64,000 nucleotides of DNA from Crocodylus rhombifer (taxonomy: Eukaryota; Chordata; Crocodylia; Crocodylidae): contig JAVSML010018932.1 of assembly GCA_038503035.1 (NCBI GenBank), positions 100,542 to 164,541 on the forward strand. The letters are read 5' to 3'. The first letter of the stretch is position 1. Each line of letters starts with the position of its first letter. The notes below the pieces were generated by a model. That model was not told the origin of the DNA. It saw only the letters and a program-made list of their open reading frames with translations, and did no database searches. Positions 34,476 through 44,494 of the stretch are shown piece by piece. The translations under genes and the position numbers were made by a program.

Positions 34476-35199
34476 GTAGCTAAAAAGTCAAATTCCTTCC
34501 TTCGTTCCACTTTGGATGCACCGGACCAGGCTGACGTGGAGCTGCGTGGGGTGATCCTGAGCATAAGATTCTCTAGCTTCCTATCTCTTTTCTTTTCTGA
34601 CTCCCACCTGTCTAAAGGTCTCTAGCTTCTGTTTATCTCGCTTTCTGATTCTTTTCTTGCATTTTCTTGCATTTTTTTCCTTTTTCGTTCCTCTTTGTCC
34701 CCTCCTCCTGTACTTCCAGTTTCTTTGTCTTTGAGTTGCTTCTTTACAGCCTTCTTTCTTACTGTCTCTTTTCCTTTCTTTTCTGTTTGCTTGTTGTGTG
34801 GAGTTATCTTTTCCATTACCTTGCCTTCTGAGGGCTGCTCTTAATATTACCCCTTCCTACCCCCCTTTGTTCTTTTTTTTTCACTCTTTAACCTCCCTCC
34901 CCCTACCACTTTTTCTTTTCCCTCCACCCCTTTCCCCCTCCCATCTAGAGTTTTATGGCCGCATTCCCAGAGAGTTATCTTTTTTAGTTTGTATAAACTT
35001 TCTTGTTTTCTTTTTCTCAGTTATAGTTTTGAAGTTAACCCTGTCTTAGAAGGAATGGCTTCTCCTACACCAAGCAGCTGGCATGAGGATGCCTCTCAGA
35101 ACCTCCCCATTACCCATGGCTTCAGGGTTCACACCCCTCCCTACATCTACATGGAAGTCTGTGTAGATGCCCTTGCTAGTCCCCGGGACAGCATAACAT

Positions 35200-36920
35200 G
35201 TGTTACACAGGTCATGTCAACACAATCCCAATGATTTACCTGAGTGATTCAACCTTAGTTAACAGGGTGTGTGCAGAGGGCCTGGATGTTGTGGGCTCAC
35301 ACTATTTTGTCACACCCCTAGACACCTCAGCAGTGTGGGTGGTGATTTCTAATGTGCCCCCACATGTGACCAATTGGGAGCTGGCCAAGGAATTCGAGAC
35401 CTATGGGGTTCTTACAAGTCCTTTTCACCAATTGACAATAGGAAGTAAGAACCCCAAGCTAAGTCACATCCTGTCTTTTTGAAGGCAGGTTTTCATGCTT
35501 CTCAGGAAGGGCCCACAGTCTCTGCCTCAGTCCTTGAGCCTCATGTTCAATCGACAGAGGTTTGTGGTCTATTTTTTCTTTTGGGAAACCACGTGTTTTT
35601 CAGTGTAGTAGGTCTTCACACCTAGCAGCCTAATGCCCACAGGAGAGATCAGCCAGAACATCAGTGACTACAGTGGCACCGACAGATGGCACATCCACTT
35701 CTGGGATGCAGGCCCCACCCAGTGAGCCTGGAAGCTTTTCCTGACCTCCTTCTACCCCTGTTCCATCTGAGGGGGCTGAAATCTCTGTCGTGACAGTGCC
35801 GCCTAGCAGAGGGGCTGGGACTAGGCCCCAACCCTCCCCCCCCCCACTCATTCCACCTACAGTGCCCACCCCCTTCAGTACAGAGATGCCACCAGGGGGA
35901 GAGGCTGATGCCTCCACTTCCCCCCCGCCTTCCTTAACCTCCCCAATTGAGGTGGCTGGGGTGGTCAGCAATTGTGGCACTAAGGGCCTGTCGGATTATG
36001 GGCCTCAGGCCTCCTCCACCACGGCCTGGTCTGAGCTGGATGGCCCTGAGGAGGCAGGCCAGAAGCAACCTGGCGCATCCTCTATGAAGGGTGGGCCACC
36101 TGCCACAAAGAAGAAGAACAATGAGATGAAAGTTAAAGGAACCTCTCAGGACTCCCCATCCCCTTTGAGACCTTCCTCAGCTGGTGCAGGGGGGGGCACT
36201 GCTGGAGAGCCTGGCCCTGCTTCAGCTGTCATGTCAATGACCCTGTTGACTGGGGATGATGGCAGCTTGGAGGTGGGGGCAGCGAAGGCAGGGTTCAATA
36301 ACCCCTCACCTGTCTCCCAACTTCTGGAGGGGGGTGGTAGTAAGAGCTATGCACAATTTCTCTCTCCTGGAGATCTAACCCAGGGAGCAGCAGGGGAGTC
36401 TGCTGATCTCTTGGTCACATCCCAGGCTACTGAATTAAATGAGGGGGCTAGTGAGATGGAGATCCAGCTTTATGAGTGTCGTGAGCAACCTCGAGAGCAG
36501 GATGACCTCTCTCCCCCCAAGAAGGTGGGGATTGCTCTTCAAGAGCCAGACCTTGACCTGGACAATAAGAGGAGTTTGATGGGTTTAGATATTGAGGGTG
36601 TAGATGCTGAGCTCCCAACTAGGGTTCAGTCTCACTGTGCATCTGTTGGAAATGTGCAGCCCATATTGGCAGACCCCCCTCTGGGTCACTCCTGACTATC
36701 GGGGGCTCCTGACCTTTTTGAAATAGACCAAGGGACAGAAGAACATAGCGGGGTGCATCACTCAATGGTGCGCAGATCCTAAAGTTTTTTATCAAGGCTG
36801 CCAGAGATGCGGCCAAACTTATGCAACAAGATCTAGGCACACAGCAGGGGACTTATCATCTAGAGAAGCTCGCACAGCAGGTGAGAGACGAATGGGGCCT
36901 GGCGGGGTCCCTGGAATAGA
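35200..36920 (+). pseudogene. Tx1-type LINE ORF1, broken
   Basis: The N-terminal part is VWVVISNVPPHVTNWELAKE, then FETYGVLTSPFHQLTIGSKN and KLSHILSF, with a stop just before RQVFMLLRKGP. This is the Tx1 ORF1 pattern of a SNVPP block followed by HVLSFRRQVFM. A degenerate cysteine/histidine knuckle (CFS...GLHT) lies near 35590-35620. A 301-codon open stretch (35790-36695) covers the Pro/Gly/Ser-rich linker and acidic segment ASEMEIQLYECREQPREQDD. The C-terminal module (TKGQKNIAGCITQWC...AKLMQQDLGTQQ) follows in another frame to a stop near 36919. At least four lesions. Confidence 0.75.
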
Positions 36921-37036
36921 GTAGGGCATGATAAGCCTTTTCTGACCTGTCTCTGATTTTTGCTCTGCTCTCGGGGGCTCACTCTTCTATCTATGCCTTA
37001 CTTCACTCTTCCTCTTCAATACCCCCACCTACGGCA

Positions 37037-40000
37037 GTCACAACCATTGGTACTTTTAACATCAATGGTTACTGAGATGCAGTGAAATGGGAGCCCATCC
37101 TGGAGCTCCTGAGCCAGAAGTGGCTGGCTGTCACCTTCCTCCAAGAGGCGCATTCTGACAGGCTCAACCAGTTGGCTTGGCACACTGCCTGGCAAGGCCA
37201 CTTGTTCTTGAGTCATGGCACCAACCTTAGTGCCAGGATGGTAACTGTCTTATAATCACAATTATGGCATGACACAGTGGTGGTGTGGGAGATTGTCCCT
37301 GGCTGCCTGCTGACTGTCTGCGTCACCCTAGCACAACACCACCTGCTACTTGTCACCGTTAATGCACCTACTGATGACCAGGAAAGGGTCACTTTCTTTG
37401 AGACTTTAGCCACCCTTTTGCTCAATGTTAGTGAGGATGGTGACCTGCTTCTTGTAGGTGGGGACTTTTATTGTGCCACTGACACCCCACCTGCCCTCAG
37501 CCCGCAAGCTGCAGTCCATGTTGGAGATTACAAGCCTTGTTGACATCCTGGCTAGCCCTGCACCACGACATGCACCAGTACACCTGGGCCAGGATGAATG
37601 CCAGCGGTCTCACTATAGCCCACCTTGCACCTGGCACCATCTGCCAATCCTATGCAGTGGCAGCATCATTCCCTCAGGCCTGTAAGATCATGGCCTGGCT
37701 TGCTGTGAATTGAGCCTGCCAGGGAGAACCTGCACATGAGCATTCTATTGGTGCTTCACCATGAGTCTGCTTCAAGACTCATACTTCTGGGACTGATTTG
37801 CCAGCTTTTGGTGGGTCTGGGAGGCCACAAGACTGAATTACTCCTTCTGGAAGCCATGGTGGGATGTGGACAAGGTACAGATCCCGGCTTTGTGATAGCA
37901 GTACGCTCAGCAGTACACTCAGCTGGCCACAAATGAATTATACCGCCGTATCAGAGAGCTGGAGGAAGATGTGGTAGAGCTTGAGGTTGCCCTGCTGGCT
38001 GCTGGCAGTGATGCGGTGCTGAGCGAGAGCCTCCAGTCCTGTAGAAAGTGCCTGTGTGACTTGGCGGAGAGTGTGTCCCATGGAGTGAGGCTCCATGCCC
38101 ACTGCCAAGACCTGGCTGAAACAGTTGCTCCAACCCACTACTTCAACCTGGAACAACAATGGGCAATGGGGAAAGTCTTAGATCACCTCAAGACCCCTGA
38201 GGGCCAGGTAATCACTGACCCAGATGAACTACATAAGCACACCGTTGCCTTCTATCGTGACCTGTTTGTGGCTGAGCCGTCCTGTCCTGAGGCCGTGCGG
38301 GAACTCCATGCGGGCCTGCCACGTCTTTATGCCCTGGAGGCCAGCGAGCTTGAGCAGGAATTGTCTCTGGCAGAGCTGGCAGCTGCCACTGCTGGCCTTG
38401 CCTCCAGCAAAACCCCAGGCCTCGACAGGTTACCTGCTAAGTTCTACAAGACTTTCTGGCCTCTTCTCAGCCCGTGTCTCCTGCGTGTTTTTTAGGAGAG
38501 TCTTGCCAACAAGGTCTTGCTGATCAGTTGCTGCTGTGCCCACGCTGGTGCCCAAGAAAGGAGACCTGGGCTGCATTAAGAACTGGTGGCTGGTCTCCTT
38601 GCTGTGCGCAGACTACAAGATTCTAGCCAAAGTGCTGTCTACTCACCACTGCACTGTCATGGCCTCCATTACTGGGCCTGAGCAGAGCTACTGCATGCTG
38701 GGCAGAACCATTAAAGACAACCTGTTTCTGCTGTGTGACCTACTTATAGCCAGTGAACTCTTTGGCCTAGACATTGGCCTCATCTCTCTGGATCAGGAGA
38801 AAGCCTTTGACTGGGTGGACCACGCCTACCTCTTTCAGACCCTGGAGACATTTGGCTTTAGGACCTTTTCACTGGGGCCCTCCCATCTTGTAACAAGACA
38901 CTTCAAGCCTGCTCAAGAGGAATGGGGTGCCCTGTGCCCCATTCCCTCCACGCAGAAGCATCCATCAGGGCTGCCCCCTGTTGAGCATGCTCTATGCCCT
39001 GGCCATTGAGCCACTGCTGCATGCACTGCGGCATCACCTGAGTGGTGTGGCCTTACCACCGGCCATGTGCCTGTCCATTGCACCTCTGCTCCGGCTATCA
39101 GCATATGCAGATGACATGAGCTTGGGTCCTTAACACCCAAGAAGATGTGGAGACCCTGACACACTGCCAGTGAGCCTATGAATGTGCCTTTTCAGCCCCT
39201 ATCAACTGGGCCAAAAGTGATACCCTGTTGTTTGGTGCCCCATGACCCGCCCCCCCAGATTTGCCAGGGGGCCTCACCTGGTGCCATAAGGGCCTTAAGA
39301 TCCTGGGCATGTTCCTAGGGTCATCGCCCTTCATGGAGCACAACTGGGGCAGCCTCAAGGAAGGAGTGGAGGTCCACCTACAAAGATGGCACTGGCACCT
39401 ACCCAGCTTCTCCTACCATGGATGTGTCCTCATTGTGAACAACCTAGTGGCAGTGACCTTGTGGCACTGGTGCACTGTACTCAATCCACCACAGGACCTA
39501 TTCAAGAGACGCCAGTGCCTCCTGGTTGATTTTTTTCTGAGATGGGCACCACTGGCTCCCACGAGCTGTCTTTACCTACCTGTAGCTGAGGGGTGTTAGA
39601 ATTTGGATGACCTTGTGAGCAAGGTGGTCGCCTTCCACCTGCAGGCCCTTCAATGACTCCTATACAGTGAGGAGTGCCTACCTTGGTGACAACTGGTGTG
39701 CTGGTTTCTGCTGAGGTTGGGAACCCTCAGCTTTAACCAGGAGCTCTTCCTGTTGGATCTCATGCTTTTGAACAGCAGTGCTTCTGGCTTTCTACCATGG
39801 CATGGTATGAGCCTGGCAAACCACTTTCCACCTCCAGCTCCAGGCCCATCACCTGCAGTTTCCACAGCTGCTGAGGGAAACCCTGGTGCACAACCCAGCT
39901 CTGAGGTGACCCGTGCCGAGCCTGGCCTCTGCCAGTCTCAAGGCCGTTCTCAGCTCAGATGATGCCCTGCAGCTTTTCCTCCTTCTGGTGCAGGCGCGCC

Positions 40001-40124
40001 TCGCTGGAGTTTGAGTACGCTGTGCTCCAGTGGATGGTGCCCACCTTTAAGACATGCTGGGACCTTGAGGGAGCTCTGTGCCATGTGAAGGACAGCTGTC
40101 TCAAAATACGCGCTCTGATGTCAT
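37037..40124 (+). pseudogene. Tx1-type LINE ORF2 (AP endonuclease plus reverse transcriptase), broken
   Basis: Endonuclease motifs: TIGTFNINGY followed by a stop, LAVTFLQEAHSDRLNQLAW (catalytic Glu kept), HLFLSHGTNLS, LVTVNAPTDDQERVTFFETL and LLVGGDFYCATD (37456-37474; the usual GGDFNCT has Y for N). Reverse transcriptase: QWAMGKVLDHLKTPEG, SSKTPGLDRLPAKFYKTF, LISLDQEKAFDWVDHAYLF and YADD at 39104-39115 within LRLSAYADDMSL. Frameshifts follow at about 38490, 38860 and 39125. A deletion near 39955 removes most of the C-terminal region present in copy 1. The last part (LEFEYAVLQWMVPTFKTC) is retained. Inactive. Confidence 0.85.
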
Positions 40125-40473
40125 GACTGGTCTGGGTGACTGAGCTGGCTTGGTGTCAGACTACGATTTCCAGCTCATGCCATGTCCTGGGCCCACACCA
40201 GACTTCTTTTTTTGCTTTCTTTTTGTGTGGGAGGTTGAAGGTGTTGTCACATATATGACTGGATGGAGCAGGGTATGAATTGTTTATTTATAGTTATGAC
40301 CATGTGGCCAGCACTCCGACTGCATAATTAGCATGTAAGACACAACGTGGAATGTAGTGAAGGTGTCTGTCATGGTGTGATGTGATGAATGCAATGACAT
40401 GGTGTTTTTGGTTTGATAGTAATTTGTTTTTTGCTTTGTAAGTGGCCACCCTTTTTGTATCCCCGAACCCCTG

Positions 40474-40479
40474 AATAAA
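40474..40479 (+). terminator. Polyadenylation signal of Tx1-like copy 2
   Basis: AATAAA in the conserved tail shared with copy 1. Confidence 0.6.
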
Positions 40480-40496
40480 GTAGTTAAAAAGTCAAA

Positions 40497-41879
40497 GTCC
40501 TTCCTACTTTCCCTCTTCCTGTCCTTTTCCCTCTCCTTCTCCCTTCACAGTTCAATCATTCTCATTTTAGAATGTTATTCCACATCATCTTTGGTTTTCT
40601 TAGTAGAATTCTTGTGTGAGAGATGGAATTTCAGAGATGAGTATTTGAGAATTGCCACATTTTAGTTGATATTGTATCACTTATTTTAAAAAGGGTGGCA
40701 TTATGTCATTGTCAGGCATTGAAGATAACAGTATCAAGAAACCAAAATGGAAAAGGTTTGAAGAAGTTTAACTAAAAATTTCAAAGCTTCTCTAGCTTAG
40801 TTTTCAGTAAGGGAAAGGAAAGTTTGTAGCCAGTTGCAACACATGTTGATAAAAATCTAGTAGACATAAAGAACAAGTATTTTTTACCTTTTACAAGCTA
40901 GTTAAGGTTAACCTTACATGTGAAGCATAGAATTGACCACTACTATAACAGCATAAGTACTATTTGTGCTTCGCATTCACTAAGATGTAGTGTCAAGAAT
41001 AGCTAACTAGAGATTGTTATCTTCATGTAATAATATTTATTTCTGCAAAGAAGACATAAGCAACAGACCCTTATAAGCTAGAAAAGGCCTTAATTGTGTA
41101 AAAAGCATGATATGGAGGAAGGTACAGTATTAGTTAATAATAAATTAGGCCAAGTTATGCATTATAAGGACACAATTATGTGCTCAATTCTATTTTTTAA
41201 ATTTACAATTTGTCTTTAGCTAGTTGATAAGCTTGGTATATCAGTAGTTGCTTTTAACTGTCACCCTGATTTCTTTCTGATGCTCAGTACAATAATGAGA
41301 CTAATGTACTGAATATACCAAAACAGGACTAATTTTCTGAATGACATTTTAACCTTTTTATAGCATAGGTAAGTTACTACTTCTGAGATTGTTCTGTATG
41401 ATCTCAAGAGATTCAAATACAAAGTAGGACAAGAACTACATTGTGTGAAGAAAATTATGGGAGGAAAGAATGAATTAATTTCTTTAATGTTCTAGAAAGA
41501 GGCTTTTTACTTTGATAAGTGAATAAGTGCTCTGCATTTTTATAAAGATGCAGAAGACTAAAAGGACAGTTTGAACAGATAGTTTAAACCTTTTATCTTT
41601 TCCAGGAAAATATTTTGCTTCTTATCCCATCCTTGAGTTTTTGTAAAATATAGTTCTGTGTTTATTATATATGATTTTTATAGCATATTATTGTCAAAAT
41701 CAATACATTAGAAGTACTTGTTTGTATTCAGAAATTCCTGACAATGTGAGAGAGAACATAGGGTTAAACTTGTGTATTTGCTTTATAGAATGGCTGCTAT
41801 CATAAAATTCTATAGCTCAGTGGCTTGATGTCTAAATAAATGTTTTCTATTTTAAGACTATTTTACCTTTTATAAGGAA
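40497..41879. other. AT-rich spacer
   Basis: A short C/T-rich start (40497-40550), then AT-rich DNA with no recognised repeats or coding signal. Confidence 0.5.
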
Positions 41880-42000
41880 TCAGAACTCATGGAAGAGGTG
41901 ATATCTTTTATTAGACCAACTATATATTTGCAAAAAAAGTCTTTATTTGTGAGCTTTCAAGTGCACTCACCCTTCCTCAGGCATAGGGGAATGCAAAGAT
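41880..42000 (-). repeat. Interspersed repeat R1 (TATCTTTTATTAGACCAACT family)
   Basis: Contains GGTGATATCTTTTATTAGAC, CAACTATATATTTG, GTGAGCTTTCAAGTGC and CCTTCCTCAGGCATAG. The same core recurs at 42455 and 42900 on this strand and inverted near 54902, which makes it a dispersed family common in reptile genomes. I cannot name it securely. Confidence 0.6.
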
Positions 42001-42439
42001 TGTAAAATTTCTCCTACATGGAAAAGAAAATTCATATTTCACAGGAGAGCTGAAAGTGTTATAGGATATTTAGAATAGTTAATTCTGTTCCAATTAGGCT
42101 CAGATAAAAGTTGGAATAGTTTATTTACTTCAATGTTGTCTGCTGTCAAGCAGGATATTGAATTATATTTCATTCTGGTTATGATATTTCATAGTTCACA
42201 GGAGTGTGGGGTGATGGAATGTTCTCCTGAGCAAGGAATTTCTCCTGTATTGAGGCATCTTTGACCTCTGTGAACATGCAAGTTTAGCTGGAACAAGGAG
42301 CTAGGGTGTCAGCTTTCAGGTTCCAAGATATTTAATTTGCTTCCTTTTTGTAAAATTATGGAATTTTCATTTTAAAAAAGGCTAAATTCAGTATCTTCCA
42401 TGTTTCAGGGGTGCAGGTTGCATCTTACAGGCAGATGGA

Positions 42440-42520
42440 ATCAGAATTAATTGCAGAGGCGATATCTTTTATTAGGTCAACCAGATACGTGTTCATGGAC
42501 TTTGATCTTTATTTATTCAT
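42440..42520 (-). repeat. Interspersed repeat R1, short fragment
   Basis: GCGATATCTTTTATTAGGTC with flanking GAATCAGAATTAATTGC aligns to the copy at 41880 (GAATCAGAACTCATGG). Confidence 0.55.
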
Positions 42521-42894
42521 TCAGATTCTTTTGACTCTGCAGTGGTATTGTGCTGTCACTTTGAGTGGAAGCAGGAGGCATAGTAGTCACACAAAAACAA
42601 AGTCAAACTATTCCAAATCTCTGAAGTGTTACAATAAAGGTAGAATTTACTAGATTTAATTTAACATACACTATCCAGGGGTTAGACTGAGAATGCATTG
42701 ATGTCTGCTTCTGATTCACTTTTACATATAGCTGAATGAATAGAAGCATATCATGCTGCAGAAGAATTTGTAAAGAAACAACCATTTTATTTCAGTTCAG
42801 ATGCAGAAAGCCTGAGCAAATTAATGAGTTGTTAACTTTTTCTTTCTTATACTTATTCAATCTTCATCAGTGCTCTATTGGGCAGGCAAGGTTC

Positions 42895-43020
42895 TTTGGG
42901 CAGATGTGATATCTTTTACTAGACCAACTAAATAGTTGGAAAAAACATTTTCTAAGCTTTTGGGTACCGGCACCTTTTGTCATAGGAAGACACTGCTGGC
43001 TACAACTAACCACCATGCTC
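42895..43020 (-). repeat. Interspersed repeat R1, third copy
   Basis: TGTGATATCTTTTACTAGAC, then CAACTAAATAGTTGG, TCTAAGCTTTTGGGTACC and CCTTTTGTCATAGG, in the same order as in the other copies. Confidence 0.55.
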
Positions 43021-43054
43021 TATTAGATCATTTTTCAAAGACAAAAAAGGGTAT

Positions 43055-43760
43055 TGTAACAGGGAGCTAGAGACTCCTGTAACTCAGAAAAGGCTGGTTT
43101 GTCAGAATGGCTGCTGTGAAAGTAAACAGGCAGCCAGGATCAGGATAGCAAGTCTGAGATTAGGTAGTCTCAGGAGGGAAGGGCAGCCAATCAGCTCAAA
43201 CAACAGACTAACACTTGGGGCTAGTGAGTCACTGGATACAGGTGATAATGAGAGGAGCTAGATAAAGGCATACTGAGAAGCAGAAGCAGCAGCCAGGGAG
43301 AGGAGTTCAGTGAGCAAAGAAGCAACTGGAAATTCCTGGAAAACCAAGCCAGTCCCACAAGGAAAGAGACTGAATGCTGAGAAACCACAGCAGAGGAGCT
43401 GGACCATCAGGAGTGGGGCAGGTGGGCCCTGTAGTTGACCAGGAAGGAGGCTCTGGGTGGGAAGTTGCCCGGAGACTGTGGGGCTCCTTTCCTCTCACTT
43501 GTCCATGCACGTTTCTGGGCAGAGCATCAGTGGGCAGGGTTCACCAGGTCCCTGGATGCCTTTGAGGGCCAGTGGGTGCAGCACACGGGGCTCTGCTCTG
43601 TGTCCCCCTCAGGCACACTTATTTTCATGTTTTGACCCTTTGACCCACACAACACACCTATCCTGTTCTTTCATTAGTTGTCTCAAGAATTTAGTTGTAC
43701 CACTTACTTATTAGCCCCACAAGGGGTTACTAGTTAGCCAGGTGGGCCTTAGGACCCATG
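43055..43760 (+). mobile_element. LTR-like segment
   Basis: Starts TGTAACAGGGAGC. A CCAAT box (AGCCAATCAGCTC, near 43187) precedes a TATA-like AGATAAAGGCA (near 43261) by about 70 bp, then AGAAGCAGAAGCAGCAGCC. This order is typical of U3 in reptile LTRs. The right edge and target duplication were not identified; the sequence turns GC-rich to about 43620. No coding evidence. Confidence 0.4.
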
Positions 43761-44494
43761 GCATGAATGTTGCAAATAGACAGGAGCAGGGCAGTGAGAG
43801 ACCCAGGGTGGGACTGCCTAGAGAGAGGTTTATATACTCAAAATGGGAGGATTCAGCTGGGTCAAAGATCCACTCTTTCCTTCCATATGATTGTCTGAAC
43901 AGGGCTGCTTGTGTTAAAGTAGGCCCTTTGGTTATAGGGTTATTACTCGGGGTGGGGTGTGTTTAGTGTGTAAGGCACTAGCCTAATTTCATGTTTTGAT
44001 GTTACTGATAGTTTGACTATTTTTAGTCCTCCATCTGTCCCCACCACCCAGATAAGCAACCCTACTCTGGCCAATCAACCTTCCTCCATCTCACCCACCT
44101 TTCCTCCCTGCTGTCCCCCACCAGTTTATTTCCTTGGCTCCTAGCACTGGTGAACACTTGTAAAAGTAGCACCAGTGATAGCTTGAAGAATGTGTGGTTT
44201 GGCAGGCTCAGAGGAGGCTGGCTGGTCCGCAGCTGGGGGTTGTCTATCTCAGGATTGGGCAAGGGGTAAGCGGGGCTAAAAATAGCCCAATGCTGGGGGC
44301 TAGGAAAAATGCAGCTCCAAGTCTAGGGCCAGTGGCTTGGCTTTCCCAGACCTGGGGCAGCACTGGGAACTGTACGAAAGTTCTATTAGATCAGTCTTGC
44401 CAGACCCATTCTAAGTTAAGTTACCTTCAAGGTAGGCTTACATTATATCAAGTTGGCCATTTTTAGACCAGTCTAACGTTCCTAACTTCTTTAG
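43761..44494. other. Spacer, possibly LTR-derived
   Basis: Mixed-composition DNA without recognised coding or repeat signal up to the CR1 start. Confidence 0.4.

Larger units (their letters stand above)
28380..34492 (+). mobile_element. Tx1-clade LINE, copy 1 of a tandem pair
   Basis: A long non-LTR retrotransposon with a C/T-rich 5' region (to about 28760), ORF1 remains (28940-30560), ORF2 remains (30640-34220) and a 3' UTR ending CCTGAATAAAGTAGCTAAAAA and then GTCAAA, with a polyadenylation signal AATAAA at 34470-34475. Copy 2 begins immediately downstream in the same orientation. Relative to copy 2 it lacks about 330 bp of ORF2 near 31430 and about 140 bp of 3' UTR near 34320. It appears to be 5'-truncated, because copy 2 has extra sequence before the shared ACTTCCAGTTTCT block. 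Decayed by stops and frameshifts. Confidence 0.85.
34493..40496 (+). mobile_element. Tx1-clade LINE, copy 2 of a tandem pair
   Basis: Starts directly after the tail of copy 1. It has a 5' region of about 550 bp, T/C-rich at 34600-34960, with a more CpG-containing first 80 bp (GCACCGGACCAGGCTGACGT). ORF1 remains lie at 35200-36920, ORF2 remains at 37037-40124, and the 3' UTR ends CTGAATAAAGTAGTTAAAAA and then GTCAAA. Compared with copy 1 it lacks about 830 bp around 39955 (present in copy 1 at about 33245-34060) but keeps ORF2 and 3' UTR segments that copy 1 lost. Sequence similarity between copies is high along the shared parts. Confidence 0.85.
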
